Source: DAOTWP01 sp034435675 (GTDB lineage: Bacteria; Chloroflexota; Anaerolineae; Aggregatilineales; Phototrophicaceae). From it: a stretch of 64,000 nt of DNA. Under the pieces are notes generated by a model. It saw nothing but the letters and a program-made list of their open reading frames with translations, did not search any database and had not been told where the DNA came from. This document shows, in pieces, positions 19,122 to 27,359 of the stretch (positions are counted from its first letter, which is position 1; the number at the start of each line of letters is the position of its first letter). A program made the position numbers and the translations under genes. The stretch spans positions 5,509-69,508 of the forward strand of contig DAOTWP010000291.1 in assembly GCA_034435675.1 (NCBI GenBank). The letters are read 5' to 3'.

Positions 19122-21524
19122 GTGCGCCTGTCTGCCGACTTCAACATTCAGACCGGGGCAATCCATTTCGGCGAGCTGGGAGCAGCACCGGCGCAGCCGC
19201 TTGCTGCCATTCAGCCGGGACCAATTGACGACATCGTTGCGCCGCTCATTCGCTATTACGACCCCACCGCGATTGAAGTTGACCAGTTGATGCTGACATC
19301 ACAGGGAACCTGGGCGAACCTGCGCGGCGCGTGGGATGATCCCGTGAATCTGCCCGATCTTGTCCGTGCGCGCAAGGATCTGACTGTGCAGGAATGGCGG
19401 CATCGCAGCACACAGGGACGTGATCATTACGTGCGGGTGGTCTATTTGGGATTTGGCTACCCCATTCGTCACCGGATGTCGCTGATCAAAGTCACAGAAC
19501 GCAAATTCCAGACGATCCCTGGCACAAACGATATCGCCGCTTATCTGCGGCAGCGTATGTATCTGGTGCCGCGTGAACTGGTCAAAGAGTATGCGGACGC
19601 CCTGTATGCAGATCGCAAACAGGGGCGCGAAATGCCGATCAAGCGCCTGCGACTGCTCACTTCGGTCACACCGAATATTGATGCGCCGCAGTATATCCCC
19701 GGCGCACAGGGCGCGTTCTGGATTCGGGTGGGCGGCAATCCGTTTCCGTTCGAGATGCTGGGACATGATCTTGAAAGTAGCCCGGTCAATATGACCGGTG
19801 GGCTGATTTTCGTACCAATCAGCCTGATTAACGACGCGAACGCGCTGGAAGCGGTGCGGCAGGAATATGCCAAAAGCGCGAGCAAGGCGCTGCGCAAAAT
19901 CAGTGTACCCTACCAGCGGGTGCATTATGCCCAACGCTTCAAGAAGCCGGACAACAGCAGCTACGAAGGCAATTCCGCGCTGGAAACCTCGGCGCTGTAC
20001 TTTACCACCCATGCCCTCTCCGGTTCGCTGAACAATCCCGCGAATGTGCCGCCCTTTGCGCCCTACCTGCATGAGACGGTTGCCGCCGAAGTGCGCATCC
20101 CTGCTGCGGACCAGCTTGCCAAAGGGCAGGGCGACCACGAAATTCGCCTGTTCGCCAGGTATCTTGACAGGCTTCAGAATGACGCCACTGTGTTTGCCGA
20201 ACTGGTCAAGAAGAAAGCGGTTGAGTTCGCCGCGGAGCAGGCAGGCGGGCTGACCACGCCGAATGTCAACATGAGCGGCATCTCGCAGCATCTCGGACCG
20301 GTTGCCGGAACGCTGAACCAACTTGCCAGCGGCACATTTGACCCGCTGGATTTCTTCAATGGGGTCAGCGCAAAACTGCTGGGGGGTATTGACCTGTTCG
20401 AAATCATCAGCAGCCTTACCGCCGGTGTCGCAGGTCCGGACGGCTTCGCCAATCAGTTCCCGAAGATGCTCAGCCTGCCGGAACCCGCCCCGCCCCAGAC
20501 ACCACAGCGTATCAAAACAGCTTTCAAGTGGGAGCCAAAGGTCAGACAGTTTTTGCCGTTTGAGCCGACAGATGACACGCGCCTGACTGTCAATGTTGAG
20601 CTTGTGCAGCACCTTGATAATCCGGCTTCGCCGCCGTCTGCGAGTATTATAGGCGAGATTACGGCTTTCTATATCAACTTTCTGGAGATCATCCGCATTC
20701 GTTTCGACGAACTGCGTTTCACCAAAAAGGACAACCAGAAACTTGATGTGCATGTGGTTATCCCCGATGGCGGCATCGAGTTCGGTGGTCCACTGAAGTT
20801 TCTCAACGAACTTGAAAAATATCTTGACCCCGGTCAGTTTGTTGACCCGCCGAGTTTGTCTGTTTCGTCATCAGGCGTAGTGGTGGGCTATTCGCTGGAA
20901 CTGCCGCCGCTGGCGGTAGGTATCTTTACGCTGAAAAACGTGGCGCTGGGGGCTGCGCTGACCATTCCCTTCGGCACAGACACGGCGCGGGTGCGGTTCA
21001 ACCTGTCGGAGCGGCATAACCCCTTCCAGCTGGCAGTGATGATCTTCGCAGGGGGTGGTTTCTTTGCCATTACGCTGGGTGCGCACGGCATGGAAGTGCT
21101 GGAAATTGCGCTGGAATTTGGCGGATCATTGTCGCTGGATATTGGTGTTGCCAGCGGCGGTGTGTCGGTGATGGCTGGTATCTACTTCAAGCTGGAAAAC
21201 AAGGTTGAGAGCGGTGTCAAGATCTTCAGTATTCAGCTTACTGCCTATATTCGCCTCAATGGACATCTCTCGGTGCTGGGCTTGGTCAGCATCTCAATTG
21301 AGTTCTATCTGGAGCTAACCTACAAAGAGGTTGAAAAAGATGGCGTAAGTAAGTCCAAATTGACCGGGCGCGCTACCGTGACGGTGGAGGTCGAGGTCTT
21401 GTTCTTTAGCATTTCGGTCAGCATGACCGTTGAACGCACGCTAAGCGGCAGCGCCGATGACCCGACCTTCACTGATATGCTGACGCCGGGCGACTGGTTT
21501 GAATACGGCGAAGCGTTCGCCTGA
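19122..21524 (+). CDS. Large beta-rich protein of unknown function
   Basis: 800 residues from GTG 19122, which has no ribosome site. This GTG is the second codon after the TAG that ends the preceding frame, so translation needs restart or readthrough. The first half has repeated Tyr/Arg-rich beta segments. The last third (about residues 560-770) is a long series of alternating hydrophobic/polar strands with many glycines (SLSVSSSGVVVGYSLEL, GGSLSLDIGVASGGVSVMAG), suggesting an extended beta structure. There is no signal peptide, no transmembrane helix and no catalytic motif I can name. It is followed 14 bp later by the 1627-residue gene. The two are clearly one operon. Confidence 0.8.
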   Translation: MRLSADFNIQTGAIHFGELGAAPAQPLAAIQPGPIDDIVAPLIRYYDPTAIEVDQLMLTSQGTWANLRGAWDDPVNLPDLVRARKDLTVQEWRHRSTQGRDHYVRVVYLGFGYPIRHRMSLIKVTERKFQTIPGTNDIAAYLRQRMYLVPRELVKEYADALYADRKQGREMPIKRLRLLTSVTPNIDAPQYIPGAQGAFWIRVGGNPFPFEMLGHDLESSPVNMTGGLIFVPISLINDANALEAVRQEYAKSASKALRKISVPYQRVHYAQRFKKPDNSSYEGNSALETSALYFTTHALSGSLNNPANVPPFAPYLHETVAAEVRIPAADQLAKGQGDHEIRLFARYLDRLQNDATVFAELVKKKAVEFAAEQAGGLTTPNVNMSGISQHLGPVAGTLNQLASGTFDPLDFFNGVSAKLLGGIDLFEIISSLTAGVAGPDGFANQFPKMLSLPEPAPPQTPQRIKTAFKWEPKVRQFLPFEPTDDTRLTVNVELVQHLDNPASPPSASIIGEITAFYINFLEIIRIRFDELRFTKKDNQKLDVHVVIPDGGIEFGGPLKFLNELEKYLDPGQFVDPPSLSVSSSGVVVGYSLELPPLAVGIFTLKNVALGAALTIPFGTDTARVRFNLSERHNPFQLAVMIFAGGGFFAITLGAHGMEVLEIALEFGGSLSLDIGVASGGVSVMAGIYFKLENKVESGVKIFSIQLTAYIRLNGHLSVLGLVSISIEFYLELTYKEVEKDGVSKSKLTGRATVTVEVEVLFFSISVSMTVERTLSGSADDPTFTDMLTPGDWFEYGEAFA

Positions 21525-21538
21525 TAGGGGGAAAAGCC

Positions 21539-24500
21539 ATGCACAAACAAACAATCTTATGGACAGCGCTGCCTAACGGCGTTGTTGAAAGAGACGGCGA
21601 ACGTTTCTTACGCATCTCCGTATACGTGTCACCCCGTTTGCAGCTCAGCGCAGACGAAGGGATGACACTGGATCGCTTTCCGGATTGGCGTCATTGGACG
21701 AAGACGGTCAGCGATATTGCGGGCTACACGATTACTATCGGTGGATTCACCACACAGGTGCGGTTGGCAGATCCGGGTGTGCTGCGCCCGGCATTGTGGG
21801 ACAGCATGTTCAACGATGATACCTTTGTCAAGCCCTACGAATTCCCCGATTATCGTGATCGTCTGATCATCTCGTATCCGGCAGCGGGCATTGCCCACCA
21901 TTTGCAATCGCTTTACCAGCAGGCAGGCGTTCTGCCGCGCGGTGTCATGCAAGCGGACACTGATGATGTGGGCAGTAGCGATATTCTGGAAACTCTGGCT
22001 AAGATGGACATTCGCTGGGATAAAATCGCGGCGCGGCGTTTTCGGGATGTGCTTGCAGAGCGAACGCTGGGCAGCTTTCTGACGGATTTCAGCCAGCTTT
22101 CGCTTGATAACCAGTTCTCGCTGCTGGATCAGCACGTACTGGCTGATGATGCACTGGTCTCACCAACACAGCCGATACAGACCAACCCGCAAGAAGATTA
22201 TAAGCGACTACTGCTGTTCCACACCCCGCCGGAGCAGCTGTTCAGCACAGAGGAGGAAGACCAGCGGGCAGTGCAGCGTCCCTATCCGCCGCTGCCCCGT
22301 GGTGAAGACGGTTTCCAGCGCTATATGGATTTCCACGAAGCGGTCAGCATGCTGGGGACCTACCCGCTGCTGCTGCGCCAACTAGGGCTGGTGCTTGATC
22401 TGGAAGTCCCGCAAGCCGATATTCCGCTGGGGGCGTTGAATGTGCAGGTGCTGCCGGATTGGACCAGCAGCAGCGATGTGGAATCAGAGTCGGTGTCACC
22501 GCGCACCGCCGCCATACATCAGCGCAGTACAACTTTCAGTAACATGTTTCTGGCGCGTCCACGCCCGGATGGTGGCGGGATGATCCGCAATGGCGTGCTT
22601 AATCTGGATTTGAGCGATTTTGCGCTGGTGCAGTTCGATGTGGACGGTGGTGCTATCAAACTGATGGACTTTGCGCGCAGTATCAGCAGCGGCTTGTTTG
22701 CGCCGGATGACGTGTACAGCGCCGTACTGCCCGCACTGCGTTCTGCCGGTTTATCGCTTAACCTGACCAATCGCGCTAACCGACTGTACCAGCACTTTAA
22801 CCAGACTGCGCAGAACAACAACAGAGTCGAAGCGCAGCAGAATATCCTGCTCTATGCCGAGGATATTCTGCGGGGGTATCGCGTTGACATCTGGGACAGC
22901 TCGACCAAAAGCTGGCACACACTGTGTCTGCGAGATGGCGTCTACAAGCTGGAAGACACGGTCATTGGCATGCCCGAAACGGTGGATGAGGGTTTTGCGC
23001 AGATGGCGATGACGCAGCAGGCGCAGACCGAAGAAGACACCCCCCCGGAGTCAGACGACCTGTATCTGCATGAGTCGCTGTTCCGCTGGGAAGGCTGGAG
23101 CCTGGTCGCGCCGCGCCCCGGCAAGAGCATTCCGCCTGAAGGTGATACCAATACAGCCCCGCGTGAGGAACCCAATACGCCGCTGATGCCGTTTAAACTG
23201 GAGGTCAACTTCAAGGCGGCACGGCGTTCGCTGCCTCGGTTGCGTTTTGGCACTGAGTACCGGATGCGGGTGCGGGTTGTGGACCTGGCAGGTAACAGCC
23301 TTGCGCCGGGTGAGGGGGGCGATTTGGGTGCATTTCCGCCCACGCGCCTGCGACCGCTGCCCTATCTGCGCTACGAACCCTTAGGATCGCCGTATGTGCT
23401 GCTGCGCAAAAAGATCACTATGCAGGATGCGGGGGAGTCGCTGGCACGGCTGGTTATTCGCAGTTTTAATGACGCCCCCGATAAAGATGCGCTGCTGAGC
23501 AGCGACATCAACGAACGGCATATCGCGCCGCCGCCCACGACACAGCTCATGGCGGAAACGCACGCTGTCTTTGATGATCCACAGGGACGTCTGAAGAATG
23601 ATTCCACGACATATGCGCTGATTGCAGCGCGTGATAACCCCGTTGACCTCAGCCAGACCGAAACGCCGGTCATTCCGCAGGCGCAGATGCCAATCACGTA
23701 TCTGCCCGATCCGCTGGCGGTAGGGGCAGCGCTGCGCGATCTGCCTGGTGCTCCCGAAGGCATGATCGGACGGGTTAGCAGCAATGGGGCATTCGAATTT
23801 GCGGCAGTGCCGGGTATTCTGGTGCGCCCCGGCTCTGTTGTGCAGATCCCCTTCACCGGGAATGGCGGACCAATTTCTGCGCCATTCCCGCCCGGTTTGC
23901 AGGCGCTGTATCTGTTTAACGAGGGCGAAGGCAGCCTTGTGCGCGATGTTTCCGGGGTGGGTACGCCTCTTGATCTGACGATTGCCGATCCCGGTAATGT
24001 CACATGGGGTAGTGGACGGCTGACGGTGAACGCCGCCACGATTATTGCCTCGTCAGTCCCGGCGGTCAAAATCACCAGTGCCTGCCGCAGCACGAACGAA
24101 GTCAGTGTGGAGGCGTGGGTCGAGCCGGCAAATACCGTCCAATCAGGTCCAGCGCGCATTGTTGCGCTATCCGAGGACCAGGGGGATCGTAACTTCACGT
24201 TGGGGCAGGGCTTGTGGGGCGAACAGCCAAGCAACGTATTCGATTTTCGCGTGCGCACGCACAGCACCGACGCGAACGGGCGTCCCTCATTAACAACCCC
24301 CACAGGGTTTGCGACAACTGCGCTGACGCACATTGTCTGCACGCGCCGTGCGGATGGCACACGCACCATTTATGTTAATGGCGCAGTTGCAACCAGTGAT
24401 ATCAGCACAGGTACATTTACCCCGTGGAATGATGCTTTTTATCTGGCGCTGGCGAATGAATTTGTCGCGCCGCGCGCATGGTTGGGCAGCTATCACCTTG

Positions 24501-26422
24501 TCGCTGTCTATAACCGTGCGCTGACATCCGAAGAAGTTCAGACGCGCTTCACAAGCGGTGCGGGTATCTCCAGCCCGGTGCCTGATCTGCTGGAGCGGAT
24601 GCTCAATGCAGCCTCCTTCCGGCTGGCGCTGACGGAGCATGCGGACGGCTTTACCGCGCCGCACTGGAACGCAGCAGAACGGGTGCTGACGGTTTATCTG
24701 CCTAAAGCTGAAGAGATGCATTTCTCGTTAAGCACATATATGTCGGCGGATGATCTACGTTTGATGGGCGTCTGGAACTGGCTGCGCGAGTACCTTGATG
24801 GTGAAGTGCGCCAGGCGCTCACCGATCCGGATAGACTGGAATCACTGGCACATCATACTGTGAATCTGGCACAGTATGCGCTGGAGGGCGGGCACGAAAT
24901 GCTCACACCCGCGCGGCAGATTGTGCTGGTGCATGCCGTGCAGCAGCCTATCGGTGTCCCGTATGTCTGTGAACTGACAGCGCAGCGTAAGCTTAACGAA
25001 ACGCTGGCGCGCTTGATGGGCGAAATTCGGGTTCACGGTAAGAGTACGGTCAAGATTGACCTGTTGGCAGCATGGCAGGAACCGGTAGATGATTTGAATG
25101 TACCCGGACCTGACCTTCGCAGTGTGCAGGCACACGCAGCAGAAGTGCCCATTAGCACGCTCTACGGCGGCACGATTTACCAGCATGGCAGATCGGTGGC
25201 CAACTATGATTCGCAAGCCGATGCGCTGAAATTCATCAGTTATGCCTACCCAGTGCATGAATTTCGTGACACAAAGCACCGCATAGTGCAGTATACGGTG
25301 ACGGCGACATCGCGCTATAAGGAGTATTTCGCGGGGGATGTTCCTGGCGGTTTCACGCGCAGCAGCGAACCCACGCTGGTGAATGTGCCCAACACGGCGC
25401 GCCCCGCCGCCCCGCTAGTGCGCTATATACTGCCGACCTACGGCTGGAAACGCGAAACAACCACGAATCTGATCGGTAGTTATCGTCGCGGGGGTGGGCT
25501 GCGCGTTTATCTGGAACGCCCCTGGTATTCTTCCGGCGAAGGTGAACTGCTTGGGGTTGTGTTGTGGCAGGGCGGCAGTCTGACCGATGAGCAGCGCGAG
25601 AAGCTCAAACCGTTCATCTCGCAGATTGGGGTCGATCCCCTCTGGGGCAGTGCCCCGACCAGTACAATGCTGGCGAGTTACCACTTCACCAATGAGATGA
25701 CGAACATGAGTTATCTGCATCTGCCAGAGGTTGACGCGGTAGAGGTTCCGATCGAAAACAAACGCCTGGGTGTGGTTGGTCACAATGTCGGTTATGACCC
25801 CGAACGCCGCCTTTGGTACTGTGACATCGAGATTGACCCCGGCGACTCCTACACACCATTTGTCCGGTTGGCGCTGGCACGTTTCCAACCTGACTCGGTA
25901 GAAGGCGCGCACCTGTCGCAAATCGTCCTCGCCGATTTTGCCCAGCTTGCGCCGAATCGTGCCGCAATCCTGACTTACGATCCTTATGAACCGGGAGCCA
26001 TTGATCTCGTCATCTCTGGTTTCACTTACCGTCAGTCCGCCGATTTGCAGGGCAATCCTGTTGCTGATGGTAGCTTCTTTGTCATCAGTGTCGAAAAACG
26101 CGATCCCGATATTATGGGTGATCTAGGCTGGATTGAAGATGCCAGCATTGTCATTACGCCAACAAACACCAGCGACATTGACCAGGTGTTGTGGAAGGGT
26201 CAACTGGCGCTTCCGGCAACACGCGAACCCGGACAGTACCGTGTGGTCATCCGTGAGTACGAAGAACTGTATGGTCGCCAGCGCCTGGTTTTCCAGGTGC
26301 CCAGTCGCCGCCGTTTCCGAGCTGGTGGCATGCGTGGCAGTTTCTATATTCTGCCGTCCATTGCTACGGAAATTCCAGTGCGCCGCCGCCGGTTGGTCTA
26401 CGCCGATACGCTTGAACTGTAA
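21539..26422 (+). CDS. Giant LamG-domain protein of unknown function
   Basis: 1627 residues, ATG with GGGGGAAAA upstream. Residues about 783-1005 form a LamG/concanavalin-like jelly roll (starts GLQALYLFNEGEG, includes VSVEAWVEP and IYVNGAVATS, ends VAVYNRALTSEEVQTRF). Such domains usually bind carbohydrate or protein. The rest is beta-rich and unassigned. There is no signal peptide, lipobox, sorting signal or membrane helix, so export would need an unusual route, or the protein acts inside the cell. It shares an operon with the split 264/800-residue frame. A phage- or tail-like particle role is possible only by analogy with LamG proteins elsewhere; no tail, sheath or baseplate genes are here. 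Confidence 0.85.
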   Translation: MHKQTILWTALPNGVVERDGERFLRISVYVSPRLQLSADEGMTLDRFPDWRHWTKTVSDIAGYTITIGGFTTQVRLADPGVLRPALWDSMFNDDTFVKPYEFPDYRDRLIISYPAAGIAHHLQSLYQQAGVLPRGVMQADTDDVGSSDILETLAKMDIRWDKIAARRFRDVLAERTLGSFLTDFSQLSLDNQFSLLDQHVLADDALVSPTQPIQTNPQEDYKRLLLFHTPPEQLFSTEEEDQRAVQRPYPPLPRGEDGFQRYMDFHEAVSMLGTYPLLLRQLGLVLDLEVPQADIPLGALNVQVLPDWTSSSDVESESVSPRTAAIHQRSTTFSNMFLARPRPDGGGMIRNGVLNLDLSDFALVQFDVDGGAIKLMDFARSISSGLFAPDDVYSAVLPALRSAGLSLNLTNRANRLYQHFNQTAQNNNRVEAQQNILLYAEDILRGYRVDIWDSSTKSWHTLCLRDGVYKLEDTVIGMPETVDEGFAQMAMTQQAQTEEDTPPESDDLYLHESLFRWEGWSLVAPRPGKSIPPEGDTNTAPREEPNTPLMPFKLEVNFKAARRSLPRLRFGTEYRMRVRVVDLAGNSLAPGEGGDLGAFPPTRLRPLPYLRYEPLGSPYVLLRKKITMQDAGESLARLVIRSFNDAPDKDALLSSDINERHIAPPPTTQLMAETHAVFDDPQGRLKNDSTTYALIAARDNPVDLSQTETPVIPQAQMPITYLPDPLAVGAALRDLPGAPEGMIGRVSSNGAFEFAAVPGILVRPGSVVQIPFTGNGGPISAPFPPGLQALYLFNEGEGSLVRDVSGVGTPLDLTIADPGNVTWGSGRLTVNAATIIASSVPAVKITSACRSTNEVSVEAWVEPANTVQSGPARIVALSEDQGDRNFTLGQGLWGEQPSNVFDFRVRTHSTDANGRPSLTTPTGFATTALTHIVCTRRADGTRTIYVNGAVATSDISTGTFTPWNDAFYLALANEFVAPRAWLGSYHLVAVYNRALTSEEVQTRFTSGAGISSPVPDLLERMLNAASFRLALTEHADGFTAPHWNAAERVLTVYLPKAEEMHFSLSTYMSADDLRLMGVWNWLREYLDGEVRQALTDPDRLESLAHHTVNLAQYALEGGHEMLTPARQIVLVHAVQQPIGVPYVCELTAQRKLNETLARLMGEIRVHGKSTVKIDLLAAWQEPVDDLNVPGPDLRSVQAHAAEVPISTLYGGTIYQHGRSVANYDSQADALKFISYAYPVHEFRDTKHRIVQYTVTATSRYKEYFAGDVPGGFTRSSEPTLVNVPNTARPAAPLVRYILPTYGWKRETTTNLIGSYRRGGGLRVYLERPWYSSGEGELLGVVLWQGGSLTDEQREKLKPFISQIGVDPLWGSAPTSTMLASYHFTNEMTNMSYLHLPEVDAVEVPIENKRLGVVGHNVGYDPERRLWYCDIEIDPGDSYTPFVRLALARFQPDSVEGAHLSQIVLADFAQLAPNRAAILTYDPYEPGAIDLVISGFTYRQSADLQGNPVADGSFFVISVEKRDPDIMGDLGWIEDASIVITPTNTSDIDQVLWKGQLALPATREPGQYRVVIREYEELYGRQRLVFQVPSRRRFRAGGMRGSFYILPSIATEIPVRRRRLVYADTLEL

Positions 26423-26444
26423 GCGACGGGACAGCAAGAAATGG

Positions 26445-26501
26445 TGTTCTGCTTCTTTCTAGCGCCTTCCGCCCAGCAGAACATGCACCCGGTCAGGTGC
26501 A
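26445..26501 (+). terminator. Tandem hairpins after the giant operon
   Basis: TGTTCTGCT (26445-26453) pairs with AGCAGAACA (26475-26483); directly after it TGCACC (26484-26489) pairs with GGTGCA (26496-26501). Neither is followed by a T-run, so this may be a weak terminator or a 3' stabilising structure. Confidence 0.4.
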
Positions 26502-26523
26502 GACGTGTACGACTGCGCGCACG

Positions 26524-26786
26524 CTAACGTCCTGTTTGTTGATAGGACTCACCCAACGGCGATACTGATCCCGATTGGCTTGCGGCTTGCGCCCCTTGGT
26601 TCTGTGCAGTCTGCAGGTTGTGTTGATTGCATAAGCGCTGCTTCCAGGTGTCTGTCAGCGAGATACCACGCACCCATACGCTGACAGACACCTTCGAAAC
26701 CCTAACAAGACTGCAATCTCGCTGATAGATTTGCCCTGCTGCCTTGACTTGCAGGCTTTCTGACGGCTTTCGTGTTGCGCATGCAA
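26524..26786 (-). pseudogene. Frameshifted helix-turn-helix protein remnant
   Basis: Read on the minus strand from a TTG at 26786 (AAGGGGG about eight bases upstream), the frame encodes RQQGKSISEIAVLLGFR, a standard helix-turn-helix. Just after it, a one-base deletion moves the reading to the next frame, which continues VSVSVWVRGISLTD and on to a TAG at 26524-26526. The joined pattern (GKSISEIA, VSVWVRxIxLT) resembles the HTH found at the start of many HNH/homing-endonuclease-like and transposon-type proteins. The 263-bp length is not a multiple of three, consistent with a single indel. A 15-bp inverted repeat lies inside it. Confidence 0.6.
26646..26693. repeat. 15-bp perfect inverted repeat
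   Basis: AGGTGTCTGTCAGCG (26646-26660) and its exact reverse complement (26679-26693) flank an 18-nt spacer, inside the HTH pseudogene. It could form a strong hairpin. Confidence 0.8.
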
Positions 26787-26848
26787 GAATGTATCCCCCT
26801 TGTCAATCAATGGATACCCTAACTAACAGTGTACCGGCTGTAGGTAAC

Positions 26849-26874
26849 AAAAAACCCTCGGAAAATCAGAGGGT
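26849..26874 (-). terminator. Terminator of the tRNA transcript
   Basis: On the minus strand ACCCTC and GAGGGT form a 6-bp stem around a 9-nt loop, followed by TTTTTTG. It lies 24 bp after the second tRNA. Confidence 0.75.
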
Positions 26875-26897
26875 CTTAAAGCACTTTACATAACTAG

Positions 26898-26971
26898 TGC
26901 TGATGGTGTGACTCGAACACACGACCTGACGATTATGAGTCGTCCGCTCTAGCCAGCTGAGCTACATCAGC
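26898..26971 (-). tRNA. tRNA with CAT anticodon, probably elongator tRNA-Met
   Basis: 74 nt fold into a complete cloverleaf: acceptor GCTGATG/CATCAGC with discriminator A, D-arm AGCTCAGCTGGCTAGAGC, anticodon stem GACGA/TCGTC with loop CTCATAA (anticodon CAT), and T-arm GTGTGTTCGAGTCACAC. CCA is not encoded. CAT can also mean tRNA-Ile2 (modified to lysidine), which I cannot exclude by eye. Confidence 0.9.
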
Positions 26972-26989
26972 GAACAATATAGAATTGAG

Positions 26990-27061
26990 TAGCGGGAGCA
27001 GGATTCGAACCTGCGACCTCCGGGTTATGAGCCCGACGAGCTGCCTCTGCTCTATCCCGCA
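26990..27061 (-). tRNA. Initiator tRNA-fMet (CAT)
   Basis: Initiator features: three G-C pairs at the base of the anticodon stem (TCGGG-CTCATAA-CCCGG), the D-arm/anticodon junction GCTCGTCGGGCTCATAACCCG, and an unpaired first position (U1 against U72). The T-arm is GCAGGTTCGAATCCTGC. Length 72 nt, no encoded CCA. It is transcribed first, ahead of the other CAT tRNA. Confidence 0.93.
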
Positions 27062-27075
27062 GCGTAATATAGAGC

Positions 27076-27104
27076 AGTCTAGCATAGCCCCTGGGGCATG
27101 TCAA
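27076..27104 (-). promoter_or_regulatory. Promoter of the two tRNA genes
   Basis: On the minus strand TTGACA (27104-27099), a 17-bp spacer ending in TGC, then TAGACT (27081-27076): consensus -35 and extended -10, about 15 bp before tRNA-fMet. Confidence 0.8.
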
Positions 27105-27163
27105 CGGTAGTTTGCCCATGACTCCAGCATCGCCCTTATCGAAGCACATCCTGGCTTGGGACT

Positions 27164-27298
27164 GTGTGCCTTGCCGCGCAGCTAGCTGCCTGCCGGTGCA
27201 AGTTCGCCACCGGTTTTCTGACCGCCGCCACTGTGTTGGTGGTCATCGGCGGTGGTGTCTGGTTGTTAAACGTGCTTACCAGCACGCCTGCCGTGTAA
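27164..27298 (+). CDS. Possible small membrane protein
   Basis: A GTG-started frame of 44 residues with one clear hydrophobic helix (FLTAATVLVVIGGGVWLL) near its C-terminus, ending TSTPAV before TAA. The ribosome site is poor (GGGA). A strong hairpin follows within 5 bp, which helps the case for a real gene. No family is recognised. It may equally be chance. Confidence 0.35.
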   Translation: MCLAAQLAACRCKFATGFLTAATVLVVIGGGVWLLNVLTSTPAV

Positions 27299-27302
27299 GG
27301 AA

Positions 27303-27352
27303 ACCAGGCGGGGAACTGCCGCCGTGACTGACGGCAGCGATCCCCCGTCTGG
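27303..27352. terminator. Long imperfect hairpin between convergent genes
   Basis: Outer arms ACCAG/CTGGT and GCGGGG/CCCCCGT enclose an inner stem CTGCCG/CGGCAG. It sits between the small frame and the TPR-Yip1 gene and may end both. Confidence 0.5.
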
Positions 27353-27359
27353 TGCTGCC

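Noticed and set aside
19299..20753. Long open frame of 484 codons on the minus strand
   Set aside because: It is antisense to the 800-residue protein, with a Cys/His/Arg-rich composition typical of a shadow frame, and has no ribosome site or family pattern.
27118..27327. ATG-started 69-residue frame beside the small membrane frame
   Set aside because: It is basic and Cys-rich without a pattern. The other frame, with a clean hydrophobic helix, is the more plausible one, and both cannot be real.
26423..27359. Integration site (att) at the tRNA genes
   Set aside because: No direct repeat of a tRNA 3' end and no integrase gene is seen, so there is no evidence for an island boundary.
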